A DNA stretch of 64,000 bases, taken from positions 1 to 64,000 of the forward strand of contig DATCLS010000064.1 of assembly GCA_036563805.1 (NCBI GenBank). Reading direction: 5' to 3'. The notes beneath the pieces are model-generated. The model was not told where the DNA came from. It did no database searches and saw only the letters and a program-made list of their open reading frames with translations. This DNA is from DATCLS01 sp036563805. Its GTDB lineage: Bacteria; Actinomycetota; Acidimicrobiia; Acidimicrobiales; VFJN01. Shown in pieces: positions 25,711-33,446 of the stretch (positions within the stretch are counted from its first letter, which is position 1; each line of letters starts with the position of its first letter). The position numbers and the translations under genes are program-made.

Positions 25711-26268
25711 TCAGCGGACGCCGTAGCGCAGGTAGACGACCCCGTTGGCGAACCGCATCTCGTCGATGAGCTCGAGCTCGAGCCGTTGGTCGGTGGGCAG
25801 GGCCGGGTTGCGGCCGCCGAGGGCGACCGGCCACACGAGCAGGCCCACCTCGTCGACCAGCCCGGCGGCGAGGGCCTGGGCGGCCAGGTGCGGGCCGCCG
25901 ACCAGCAGGTCGCGCTCGGCGACCGCCTTCTGGAGCCGCACCGCCTCGGGGTCGAATCGGCGCTCGAGCCGGGTCCGGGCGGTGGACGGCGCGTCCAGCG
26001 TCGTCGAATAGACGACCTTGTCGGCCGCCTGCCAGACCCGGGCGTACTCGGCGGTGAGCTCCGACGCCGCGGCCAGGGTGGGGTCGGTCTCCCACAAGGC
26101 CAGCGTCTCGTACATGCGCCGGCCGTAGAGGTACGTGCCGGCCGACGCCATGAGCGCCGTGGTGAACACGAACACGTCGTCGTCGGGCGGCGCCCAGTCG
26201 AAGCGGCCGGCGGCGTCCTCGGTGCAGCCGTCGAGCGACACGTTCGTTGCATAGACGAGCTTGGCCAC
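25711..26268 (-). CDS. RibD-C/dihydrofolate reductase-fold protein
   Basis: 185 residues. MAKLVYATNVSLDGC, then GTYLYGRRMYETL and LLVGGPHLAAQALAAGLVDE, are the DHFR-fold motifs of the RibD C-terminal reductase family. Stand-alone actinobacterial members bind NADPH, but their substrate is usually unknown; true folate reductase activity is unlikely. No riboflavin genes are near. Confidence 0.85.
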   Translation of the reverse strand: MAKLVYATNVSLDGCTEDAAGRFDWAPPDDDVFVFTTALMASAGTYLYGRRMYETLALWETDPTLAAASELTAEYARVWQAADKVVYSTTLDAPSTARTRLERRFDPEAVRLQKAVAERDLLVGGPHLAAQALAAGLVDEVGLLVWPVALGGRNPALPTDQRLELELIDEMRFANGVVYLRYGVR

Positions 26269-26338
26269 GGCTCTCCTCGGGCTCGACGGGCCGAACGGGC
26301 TGAAGCGGCCGAAGCCGGCCGCCCGGCCGAAAACGGGC

Positions 26339-26364
26339 GATGACCAGGCCAGGGCCTGGTCATC
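26339..26364 (-). terminator. tRNA operon terminator
   Basis: Perfect 12-bp inverted repeat GATGACCAGGCC / GGCCTGGTCATC, directly downstream of tRNA-Phe, followed on the minus strand by CGCCCGTTTTC. Confidence 0.7.
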
Positions 26365-26370
26365 GGAGGG

Positions 26371-26443
26371 TGGTCGGGACCGGCGTCGATCCGGTGACCT
26401 TCCGCTTTTCAGGCGGACGCTCTGCCAACTGAGCTACCCGACC
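26371..26443 (-). tRNA. tRNA-Phe (GAA)
   Basis: 73 nt. The 7-bp acceptor stem GGTCGGG/CCCGACC, D-arm with GCTCAGTTGG, anticodon loop CTGAAAA and T-arm GGATCGACGCC form a complete cloverleaf. CCA is not encoded. It is the last of three co-transcribed tRNAs. Confidence 0.96.
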
Positions 26444-26474
26444 GCAGGGAGCCTCCGCCCGAGGGAGGAGGTGG

Positions 26475-26549
26475 CGGTCCCGACGGGATTTGAACCCGCG
26501 GCCTCCGGCTTGACAGGCCGGCGTGCACTCCAAACTGCACCACGGGACC
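26475..26549 (-). tRNA. tRNA-Asp (GTC)
   Basis: 75 nt. Acceptor stem GGTCCCG/CGGGACC with discriminator G, anticodon loop CTGTCAA and T-loop GGTTCAAATCC. The three bases after the discriminator read CCA (26474-26472). Confidence 0.96.
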
Positions 26550-26575
26550 TCGCAACGATTCTCTCTCTTTTTCGG

Positions 26576-26648
26576 CACCCCCAACGGGATTCGAACCCGT
26601 GTTACCGCCTTGAAAGGGCGGCGTCCTAGGCCACTGGACGATGGGGGC
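26576..26648 (-). tRNA. tRNA-Glu (TTC)
   Basis: 73 nt. Acceptor GCCCCCA pairs with TGGGGGT through a terminal G-U, the anticodon loop is CTTTCAA and the T-arm is GGGTTCGAATCCC. It is first in the Glu-Asp-Phe cluster, an order common in actinobacteria. Confidence 0.96.
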
Positions 26649-26674
26649 TCGACTCCCCTCGGGAGCGTCGGCTC

Positions 26675-26702
26675 ACACTAGCAGCCCGTGGGCTCCCGCC
26701 AA
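26675..26702 (-). promoter_or_regulatory. promoter of the tRNA cluster
   Basis: Minus strand: TTGGCG (26702-26697), 16-nt spacer, TAGTGT (26680-26675), about 27 nt before the tRNA-Glu 5' end. Confidence 0.6.
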
Positions 26703-26716
26703 ATCGCACGAACGCC

Positions 26717-26722
26717 TAGGCT
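26717..26722 (+). promoter_or_regulatory. -10 element of the small lipoprotein gene
   Basis: TAGGCT ends 9 nt before ATG 26732. Confidence 0.45.
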
Positions 26723-26731
26723 TCCGCGCTG

Positions 26732-27133
26732 ATGAGGTCGACTGGGGTCAGGGCCAGGGGTCTGCTCGCCGCACTGGCGCTGCTCGGCGCAGCCGGCGCC
26801 GGCTGCAGCACGGACGCCGCCTCGTCGACGCCCAGCAGCAGCGTCGCCCCCCACGACATCCCGACCTGCGCCGAGACCTACCGGGAGGGCATGGAGGTGA
26901 CCCGGGCCGACTTCGGCGTGGCCTGCGTCACCGACACGGGCCGACTCGTCACGCCCCGGCCCATCCGCATCGAGTGCGAGGACGACCGCCAGCTGCTGTG
27001 GAACGAGTTCGGCTGGGGCTTCCTGGGCGAGCCGATGACCCCCACGCCCGAGGACGCGGTGTCGAAGATCCCGCAGGACGCGCTGGAGGACTGCCTGGCC
27101 GGCCCGGGCTCCGGCGGCGGCGCCGCCCCCTGA
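26732..27133 (+). CDS. small secreted lipoprotein
   Basis: 133 residues. A signal helix (RGLLAALALLGAAGAGC) ends in the lipobox GAGC, then a Ser/Thr-rich spacer. The mature part of about 100 residues has three further Cys residues (in IPTCAETY, GVACVTD and IRIECED) plus LEDCLAG, so disulfides are likely outside the cell. I do not recognise the family. It is leaderless and monocistronic, divergent from the tRNA cluster. Confidence 0.65.
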   Translation: MRSTGVRARGLLAALALLGAAGAGCSTDAASSTPSSSVAPHDIPTCAETYREGMEVTRADFGVACVTDTGRLVTPRPIRIECEDDRQLLWNEFGWGFLGEPMTPTPEDAVSKIPQDALEDCLAGPGSGGGAAP

Positions 27134-27208
27134 CCCGGCAGCCCTCGCCCGGGCCCCGACACCCCAGGCCCCCCACGAGCGGCCCCGGAGCGGCGCCCCG
27201 ACGAGACC

Positions 27209-27252
27209 GGTCAGGGCGGCTGGGCCGGTCAGGGCGGCTGGGCCAGTCAGGG
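27209..27252. repeat. 18-bp tandem repeat at the DUF2017 stop
   Basis: GGTCAGGGCGGCTGGGCC occurs at 27209 and 27227, and a third partial copy starting at 27245 contains the DUF2017 stop codon. Confidence 0.8.
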
Positions 27253-27747
27253 CCGCGCCTGGTCGGCCGACGGCGGCGGCAGGTCGGCGCTCAGCGCGTC
27301 CACCACCTGCGACAGCACCCAGCCGAGGTACTCGTACACCGCGTACGCCGGGGCGTCGGGGTCGCTCTCGTCGAGCTCGCGGGGCTCCTCGTCGACGTCG
27401 AGGCGCGTGCCGAGCACGAGCCGCAGTGCGTTGAGCGTGCTCATCCACGCCGTCATCTCGGACTCGTCGAGCGTGCCGCCGTCCAGCGTGCGCTCCACCA
27501 CGTCGAGCGCCGCGAGCCGGTGCTCGAGCAGCTCGTCGCGGGTCAGGACCTGGTAGCCGGCGTTGCGTTCGGGGTCGTCGGGGTAGGCGGGCGGGAACAG
27601 CCGCTGCACGCTCGGGTCGTCGGTCGAGGTCAGCAGCTGCTCGCGCATCTGCGACACGAGCTGGCCCATGATCGCCCGCTCGTTCGGGCGCAGCTTGATC
27701 TGGTACTGGCCCGGGCCCCGGCGCCGGACCCGGTCGCGGGTGAACAC
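27247..27747 (-). CDS. DUF2017 family protein
   Basis: 166 residues from GTG 27747. The all-helical, acidic sequence with PNERAIMGQLVSQMREQL, a central LFPPAYPDDPERNAGYQVL and a C-terminal YAVYEYLGWVLSQVVDAL matches DUF2017, a family found beside clpS in actinobacteria. It begins 11 nt after the clpS stop, so it is in that operon. Function is not established; a role with ClpS in substrate delivery to ClpCP is a context inference. Confidence 0.82.
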   Translation of the reverse strand: MFTRDRVRRRGPGQYQIKLRPNERAIMGQLVSQMREQLLTSTDDPSVQRLFPPAYPDDPERNAGYQVLTRDELLEHRLAALDVVERTLDGGTLDESEMTAWMSTLNALRLVLGTRLDVDEEPRELDESDPDAPAYAVYEYLGWVLSQVVDALSADLPPPSADQARP

Positions 27748-27758
27748 AGGGGACCTTC

Positions 27759-28070
27759 CTAGTCTTGCTGCATCGTGGCCCACAGGCCGTGCTCGTGCAG
27801 GCGGAAGACGTCGAGCTCGGCCTTCTCGCGGGTGCCGCTCGAGACCACGGCCCGGCCCTCGTAGTGCACCTGCAGCATTAGCTTCTCGGCCACCTCGAGC
27901 GGGTACCCGAACAGCTTCTGCAGCACGTACGTCACGTACGACATGAGGTTGATCGGGTCGTTCCAGACGATCACGACCCACGGTCGATCGGGATCGACGT
28001 CGGCATCGTCGACCGGCTGATCGACTTCGGACGGCGCGACGAGCGGTCCGGACAGGGGCATCGCCCCCAT
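27759..28070 (-). CDS. clpS: ATP-dependent Clp protease adaptor ClpS
   Basis: 103 residues. WVVIVWNDPINLMSYVTYVL, then FGYPLEVAEKLMLQVHYEGR and a final HEHGLWATM match the ClpS fold: the N-degron pocket with NDP and M near the first helix, and the ClpA/ClpC-contacting H...EGRA segment. ClpS presents proteins with N-terminal hydrophobic residues to the Clp ATPase. Starts at 28070 and 28061 are both possible. It lies downstream of ctaA on the same strand and upstream of DUF2017. Confidence 0.95.
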   Translation of the reverse strand: MGAMPLSGPLVAPSEVDQPVDDADVDPDRPWVVIVWNDPINLMSYVTYVLQKLFGYPLEVAEKLMLQVHYEGRAVVSSGTREKAELDVFRLHEHGLWATMQQD

Positions 28071-28131
28071 TCTCGCACGCCCGACCGGATTTCTCGACGC
28101 CCGCGGGCGACACGGCGCCCGACGAGCGGCC

Positions 28132-29100
28132 TCAGGACGAGAGGGCCTGGGCCGCCACGGCCGCCGACGGCGCCGACCGGGCGGCGTCCTCCGGCCCGGC
28201 CGGCACCGGGGCCGACAGCGCCAGGTGCACCCGCACCACCGCCACCCACAGGACCGCGGCCCCGAGGACGTGGAACCCGACCAGCAGGGCCGGCACCCCG
28301 TTGAAGTACTGCAGGTAGCCGATCGCCCCCTGGGCGACGAGCACGGTCAACAGCTCGTTCAGTCGGCGCCCGACCACGGGGGCGGCGTCGCCCCGGCGGG
28401 CCATGGCGAGCACGGCCAGCGTGAGCCCCAGGAACAGCATGACGGCGATGCCGTGGATCCGGGCCACGTCGGCGACGACGAAGTCGAGCCGGTCGGCCCG
28501 CTCGTCGCCGGCGTGGGGGCCGCTGCCGGTGACGATCGTGCCGGTCACCATGACCACGGTGGCCGCCACGAGCAGCAGGCGACAGGCGGTCACGACCGTG
28601 CCGACGGCCTGCGGCCGCCGGGAGGCCGCCCGGGGCTCGTGGGCCCGCGTGTAGAGGACGACGGCGTTCCACACGGCGCCGAGCGACACCAGGAAGTGGC
28701 CCATCACCGAGACCGGGTCGAGGTGGAGCAGCACGACCATGCCGCCGACCACGGCGTTGCCGAGCACCCACACGGGCAGGCCGAGCGACCACCGGTACAG
28801 GTCGGGCCGCTCGGCGCGCAGCCGGCGGGCGCCGAGGACGGCGGCGACGGTGATCACGATCACGACGCCGTTGACGAGGCGGTTGATGAACTCGACCATC
28901 CCGTGGAAGTCGGAGGCCGAGTGGGGGGTGAGGCTGTCGGACTCGCACCCGGGCCACGAGTTGCACCCCAGGCCCGAGTCGGTGAGCCGCACGGTCGCGC
29001 CCACGACGATGATCGCCACCAGCGAGATCAGCGTGATCAGCGTGATGCGCCGGTAGCCGGGGAGCTCGTCGGGGAGCAGACGAGACAGACGAGGCGGCAC
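28132..29100 (-). CDS. ctaA: heme A synthase (CtaA/Cox15)
   Basis: 322 residues, eight membrane helices. Heme ligand histidines lie in DFHGMVEFINRLV and MGHFLV in the first half and in RIHGIAVM and GFHVLGAA in the second. The loop pair GCNSWPGC has the conserved Cys residues of Gram-positive CtaA. It oxidises heme O to heme A for the aa3-type oxidase encoded downstream of ctaB. GTG 29100 is chosen because it gives a short cytosolic N-terminus; the frame is open further up. Divergent from ctaB. Confidence 0.93.
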   Translation of the reverse strand: MPPRLSRLLPDELPGYRRITLITLISLVAIIVVGATVRLTDSGLGCNSWPGCESDSLTPHSASDFHGMVEFINRLVNGVVIVITVAAVLGARRLRAERPDLYRWSLGLPVWVLGNAVVGGMVVLLHLDPVSVMGHFLVSLGAVWNAVVLYTRAHEPRAASRRPQAVGTVVTACRLLLVAATVVMVTGTIVTGSGPHAGDERADRLDFVVADVARIHGIAVMLFLGLTLAVLAMARRGDAAPVVGRRLNELLTVLVAQGAIGYLQYFNGVPALLVGFHVLGAAVLWVAVVRVHLALSAPVPAGPEDAARSAPSAAVAAQALSS

Positions 29101-29252
29101 GTCGGCCCAGGGTAGGAACCCGCGGCCCGGCGGGGCGAATGCCGCCCCGCCCTGCGGCCAACCGCCGCCCCGCCTGCCGGCCCCCGGGCACAGCGAACGC
29201 CGGCGCACACCCGTCCGGGCCCCGTCTTTGGTGCCCTCCCGGCGGCCGGACG

Positions 29253-29258
29253 TAGGCT
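29253..29258 (+). promoter_or_regulatory. -10 element of ctaB
   Basis: TAGGCT ends 8 nt before GTG 29267, in the 166-bp ctaA-ctaB divergent region. Confidence 0.5.
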
Positions 29259-29266
29259 GCGCGCCG

Positions 29267-30202
29267 GTGCCCCCCACCCCGACTGCTTCGCGGGCTCCGA
29301 ACCCCCCGGCCTCCCCCGACAAGGGGACGATCCGCGACCGCCTGGGCGCCTACGTCGCACTGACCAAGCCGCGCATCATCGAGCTGCTGCTGGTCACCAC
29401 CGTGCCCACGATGATCGTGGCCGAGGAGGGCCTGCCGTCGCTGTGGCTGATCGCCGCCACCGTGGTGGGCGGGACGCTGGCCGCTGGCGGCGCCAACGCC
29501 GTGAACATGTACGTCGACCGCGACATCGACCGGGTGATGGACCGCACCAAGTCCCGCCCGATCGCCGCCGGCCTGATCACCCCCCGGGCCGCCCTCACGT
29601 TCGCGGTCGCCATCGAGGTGGCGGCGTTCCTGTTCCTGTGGGCGACGGTCAACCTGCTGTCCGCGGTGCTGGCCGTGTCCGCCTGCCTCTTCTACGTGTT
29701 CGTCTACACGCTGTGGTTGAAGCGCACGTCCAGCCGCAACATCGTGATCGGCGGCGCCGCCGGGGCCGCCCCGGTGCTCATCGGCTGGTCGGCGGTCACC
29801 AACACGCTGGACTGGCCGCCGGTCGTCCTGTTCGCCGTGATCTTCTACTGGACGCCACCCCACTTCTGGGCGCTGGCCATCCGCTACCGCGACGACTACG
29901 CGAAGGTCGACGTGCCGATGCTGCCGGTGGTCGCCAGCCTGCGCACGACCGCCACGCGCATCTTGCTGTACACGCTGCTGCTGTGGGGCCTGACCGTGCT
30001 GTTCGCCCCGGTGGCGGGCATGGGCGACCTGTACCTGGCCGCCGCCGTGGTGCTGGGCGGGGTGTTCACCCTCTACGCCGTCCGCCTGCTGCGCGACACC
30101 GACCCGCGGTCGGCGATGCGCGTGTTCACCTGGTCGATCTCGTACATCACGCTGCTGTTCGGCGCCATGGCCGTCGATCAGCTCGTCCGCACGGGGCTCT
30201 GA
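29267..30202 (+). CDS. ctaB: protoheme IX farnesyltransferase (heme O synthase)
   Basis: 311 residues, UbiA-type prenyltransferase. ALTKPRIIELLLVTT, the first Asp-rich motif NMYVDRDIDRVMDRT and the second YRDDYAKVDVPMLP bind farnesyl diphosphate through Mg2+. It converts heme B to heme O, the substrate for CtaA. GTG 29267 follows a -10 element at leaderless spacing and gives a short Pro-rich N-terminus. Confidence 0.95.
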   Translation: MPPTPTASRAPNPPASPDKGTIRDRLGAYVALTKPRIIELLLVTTVPTMIVAEEGLPSLWLIAATVVGGTLAAGGANAVNMYVDRDIDRVMDRTKSRPIAAGLITPRAALTFAVAIEVAAFLFLWATVNLLSAVLAVSACLFYVFVYTLWLKRTSSRNIVIGGAAGAAPVLIGWSAVTNTLDWPPVVLFAVIFYWTPPHFWALAIRYRDDYAKVDVPMLPVVASLRTTATRILLYTLLLWGLTVLFAPVAGMGDLYLAAAVVLGGVFTLYAVRLLRDTDPRSAMRVFTWSISYITLLFGAMAVDQLVRTGL

Positions 30203-30240
30203 CCGCAATGGTTTTTTCGTGGCCCGAAGCCGCATGTGAC

Positions 30241-30246
30241 TAGATT
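30241..30246 (+). promoter_or_regulatory. candidate -10 element of the oxidase gene block
   Basis: TAGATT in an A+T-richer stretch, 36 nt before ATG 30283. It would drive the nine-gene block to ctaG; internal promoters are not excluded. Confidence 0.4.
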
Positions 30247-30282
30247 CCCGAGCCGAACCCATCCCCTGCCCAGGGTGCGTCC

Positions 30283-31962
30283 ATGACCGTGACCGAAGCC
30301 TCACGAGACGTCGAAGCCACCGGAGGATCCGCCGTGCCGGCCGAAGGCCGGGCCCGGTCGCCCCAGGCTCCGCCCACCGGCGTTGCCAACCTGGTCGGGT
30401 CGGGCGATCCGCGGACGGTCGGCAAGCTGTTCGTCGGCACCGCGCTGCTGTTCCTGCTGGTGGCCGGCGGCGCCGGCCTGACCGCCGGCTTCGACCGGGC
30501 CGTCGAGACCACCGACGCCTTCCTGGGCGAGGCGGCCAACCAGGTGTACGCCCTGTACGCCGTCACCGGCCTGTTCCTCGTCGTCCTGCCGCTGCTCATC
30601 GGGCTGGCGACCGCCATCGTGCCGCTCCAGGTCGGGGCCAGCACGATCGCCTTCCCCCGGGCCAGCGCCGCCGCCTACTGGACGTACCTGACGGCCGGCG
30701 GCCTGATCTTCGCCTCGTTCGCCCTCGACGGCGGGCCGTTCGGCAACCGGCCCGAGCCGGTCGAGCTGTTCATCGCCGGCTTCATCGCCCTGCTGGTGGC
30801 GCTGACCGTGGCGGTCATCTCGGTGGCCACGACGGTGCTGGCGCTGCGGGCGCCGGGCATGTCGCTGCGCCGCACGCCGCTGTTCTCGTGGTCGATGCTG
30901 GTGGCCGGCACGGTGTGGACGCTCACGCTGCCGGTGCTGGCCGGGGTCATGGTGCTGGCGTACGTCGACCTCCGGTACGGCGGCGAGCAGTTCATGGGCG
31001 GCGCCGACGGCCTCTACGACCGCCTGGCCTGGTCGTTCTGGCAGCCGACCGTGTACGCCTTCGCCATCCCGGCCCTGGGCATCATCGCCGACGTCGTCCC
31101 GGTGTTCGCCCAGCGCCGCCACCACCGCCACAAGGTGGCGATGGCCCTGATCGGCCTGTTCGGCGCCCTGTCGTTCGGGGCCTGGGCCCAGCTCGGGGCC
31201 ACGCTCGACGGCAGCGGCAGCCCGGCGCCGTGGCTGCACGACGGCGTGTGGATCGCGGTCAGCTTCCTCGTGCTCGTGCCGCTCCTCGGCCTGTTCGGGC
31301 TGTGGACCACCACGCTGGGCCTCGGCCGGCCGCGGCTGCGGGGCCCGCTCGTGCTGGCCCTGCCGGCCGGGCTGTTGGTCCTGCTGGGCGTGGCGGCCGG
31401 CGCCGGCACCACGATCGAGGACCTGGCGGTCGACGGCACCACCTGGATGACCGCCCAGACCAACGCCGTGCTCATCGGCACGCTGCTGGCCGCCTTCGCC
31501 GGGCTCGTCTACTGGGCGCCCAAGCTCTACGGGAAGCTCGTGCCCGAGGGCCTGGCCGGCCTCGGCGGGGTGCTCGTGCTGCTGGGCGCGCTGGCCTACA
31601 CAATCCCCGACGCGCTGAGCGGTCTGCTCGACCAGTCCCGGTTCGTGACCGAGGCCATGGGCATGGCCACGGTCAAGGCGGCCGACAGCGACACCGTCGA
31701 GGTCCTCAACCTGATCTCGGCCATCGGCGGCGCCGTCGTCGTGGCCGGCGCCCTGGCCGTCATCGCCGCCCTGCTGCGGCCCCGCCGGGGCACCGAGGTG
31801 GCCGACGATCCGTGGTCCGGGCACACGCTCGAGTGGGCCACGGCCTCGCCGCCGCCGGTCGGCAACTTCGCCGAGCTGCCCGAGATCACGTCCGAGGCGC
31901 CGCTCTACGACGCCCGCCACGCGGCCGCCGCCGGCGTGGCCGCTACGGAGACCGCTTCATGA
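30283..31962 (+). CDS. ligand-less cytochrome oxidase subunit I paralogue
   Basis: 559 residues, about 12-13 helices, clearly homologous to CtaD encoded 2.6 kb downstream (shared VTxxFLVVxPL, IVPLQVGAS.IAFPR, VY..xIPALGII, WAPKLYG). Every metal ligand is gone. The low-spin heme His is Y92, the CuB His of GHPEVY is Q254 (its Tyr, Y258, remains), the HH pair is Q303-L304, and the HFH pair is Q392 and N394. It cannot bind the hemes or copper in the known way. It is intact, codon-typical and overlaps the next gene by ATGA, so it is a maintained protein. A structural or assembly role is inferred; automated labels would call it an oxidase subunit. Confidence 0.88.
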   Translation: MTVTEASRDVEATGGSAVPAEGRARSPQAPPTGVANLVGSGDPRTVGKLFVGTALLFLLVAGGAGLTAGFDRAVETTDAFLGEAANQVYALYAVTGLFLVVLPLLIGLATAIVPLQVGASTIAFPRASAAAYWTYLTAGGLIFASFALDGGPFGNRPEPVELFIAGFIALLVALTVAVISVATTVLALRAPGMSLRRTPLFSWSMLVAGTVWTLTLPVLAGVMVLAYVDLRYGGEQFMGGADGLYDRLAWSFWQPTVYAFAIPALGIIADVVPVFAQRRHHRHKVAMALIGLFGALSFGAWAQLGATLDGSGSPAPWLHDGVWIAVSFLVLVPLLGLFGLWTTTLGLGRPRLRGPLVLALPAGLLVLLGVAAGAGTTIEDLAVDGTTWMTAQTNAVLIGTLLAAFAGLVYWAPKLYGKLVPEGLAGLGGVLVLLGALAYTIPDALSGLLDQSRFVTEAMGMATVKAADSDTVEVLNLISAIGGAVVVAGALAVIAALLRPRRGTEVADDPWSGHTLEWATASPPPVGNFAELPEITSEAPLYDARHAAAAGVAATETAS

Positions 31963-32579
31963 GCACCGTGAGCACCACGACGTCCGACGTCGAGATCCTG
32001 TCCACCGCACCGCCGGCGCCGCCGCCCCGGCCCCGGGTGCTGCTGGTCGGCACGGCGCTGGCCTCCAGCGCGGCGGTGATGACCGTGCTGGCGCTGATCG
32101 CCCTGTACCTGCGGCTGCGGGCCGACGTCCTCGCCGAGGGCGGGACGTGGCTGCCCGAGGAGGCCAACCTCCAGCTCACGCCCGGGAACATGGGCATGGT
32201 CACCCTGGCCATGGCCGCGGTGACCGCCCAGTGGGCCGTGTACGCCCTCCGCAACGAGGACCGGCCCAACGCCTACCTGGCCCTGGGCGTCACCGTGCTG
32301 CTGGGCGTGGCCTTCATCAACGGCGCGGTCTACGGCTGGCAGCAGCTGGGCCTCGGCATCGCCGACTCGACCCAGGCGGTGCTGATCTACACGATCACCG
32401 GCCTCCACGTCGCCATGGTGGCGGTGGGGCTCCTCTACCTCAGCGTCATGGCGTTCAAGGCGCTCGGTGGTCAGCTGACCGGGCGGGCCGCCGAGGGGCT
32501 GAGCGCCGCCGCCCTGTTCTGGTACGTGACCATCGGCGTGTACGCCGTGATCTGGTACGGCATCTACATCACCAAGTGA
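31959..32579 (+). CDS. cytochrome oxidase subunit III-like paralogue
   Basis: 206 residues, five helices. TGLHVAMVAVGLLYL matches TGFHGVHVSVGIIFL of CtaE, and the last helix FWYVTIGVYAVIWY lines up with YWHFVDIVWILIF but lacks the His and Asp. The conserved Glu of the VYEF helix is Gly (AVYGWQQ). Translationally coupled (ATGA) to the ligand-less subunit I. It probably packs against that paralogue as subunit III does against subunit I. Confidence 0.82.
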   Translation: MSTVSTTTSDVEILSTAPPAPPPRPRVLLVGTALASSAAVMTVLALIALYLRLRADVLAEGGTWLPEEANLQLTPGNMGMVTLAMAAVTAQWAVYALRNEDRPNAYLALGVTVLLGVAFINGAVYGWQQLGLGIADSTQAVLIYTITGLHVAMVAVGLLYLSVMAFKALGGQLTGRAAEGLSAAALFWYVTIGVYAVIWYGIYITK

Positions 32580-32589
32580 GGGCGCACCG

Positions 32590-33423
32590 ATGATCACGAC
32601 CGGTTCCAAGTGGTACTTCGGCCTCGGTGTCGTCACCCTCGTGCTCGCCTGGTCCTACGGGTGGACCACCGGCGGCAACGGCCTGGGCCCCGTCAGCATG
32701 GGCTGGAAGGGGGGCGTGGGTGACCACTTCGGTTACGGCGTCCTGATGACCGCCGCGCTCCTCAGCCTGTTCCTCGGCGTGGTGTCGCAGGCGGTGCGCG
32801 ACGCCGACGCCCAAGCGGTCGCCCAGGTCGCCGGCACCGACACGGTCCCCGAGGTCACGCCGGCCGGCGTCAGCTACTGGCCGGCCGTCACCGCCTTCGG
32901 CGTGGCCTTGGTGGTCGTCGGCCTCGTGTCGGCCATCGTCCTGTTCGTCTTCGGCCTCGTCGTGCTCGGCGTCGTGCTCGTCGAGTGGGCGGTGCAGAGC
33001 TGGGCCGACCGGGCCACCGGCGACCCGGCCACCAACCGTGAGATCCGCAACCGGCTGATGAACCCGATCGAGTTCCCGGCCGCCGGCCTGCTGGCCGTCG
33101 CCGTGGTGGTGGTCGCGTTCTCGCGGGTCTTCCTGGCCGTGTCCCGGGAGAACGCCGTCTGGGTCGCCACCGCGGTCGCCGCCGTGGTCTTCCTGCTCGG
33201 CGTGTTCGTCGCCTCCCGGCCCAAGCTGAGCGCCAACGTCATCGTCACGATCGTGTTCGTCCTGGCGGTGGCTGCCATCGGTGCCGGGGTGGCCGCCGGC
33301 ATCGCCGGCACCCGCACGTTCGAGGAGCACGGGGACGAGCACGACGAGTCGAGCACCGAGTCCTCCACCGAGTCCCACGTGTCCGGCGCTCCCGCCCCCG
33401 ACGCCCCGGTGGTGATCCGATGA
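32590..33423 (+). CDS. polytopic membrane protein with a subunit IV-like two-helix domain
   Basis: 277 residues, six or seven helices and an acidic Ser/Glu-rich C-terminal tail. The segment SYWPAVTAFGVALVVVGLV then a second helix ending VLVEWAV matches the C-terminal extension of CtaD (SYWPLVLAFGLPLIGYGL ... FAWGM). It therefore looks like a free-standing, enlarged version of the subunit IV-type domain. It lies between the paralogous I'/III' pair and ctaC. No catalytic motif is seen; its function is unknown. Confidence 0.7.
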   Translation: MITTGSKWYFGLGVVTLVLAWSYGWTTGGNGLGPVSMGWKGGVGDHFGYGVLMTAALLSLFLGVVSQAVRDADAQAVAQVAGTDTVPEVTPAGVSYWPAVTAFGVALVVVGLVSAIVLFVFGLVVLGVVLVEWAVQSWADRATGDPATNREIRNRLMNPIEFPAAGLLAVAVVVVAFSRVFLAVSRENAVWVATAVAAVVFLLGVFVASRPKLSANVIVTIVFVLAVAAIGAGVAAGIAGTRTFEEHGDEHDESSTESSTESHVSGAPAPDAPVVIR

Positions 33424-33446
33424 AGCGCCTGTACCAAGGAGCCCGC

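Noticed and set aside
30301..31920. Minus-strand frame of 539 codons opposite the subunit I paralogue
   Set aside because: Composition is His/Gly/Arg-rich noise; the plus strand aligns with CtaD over its length.
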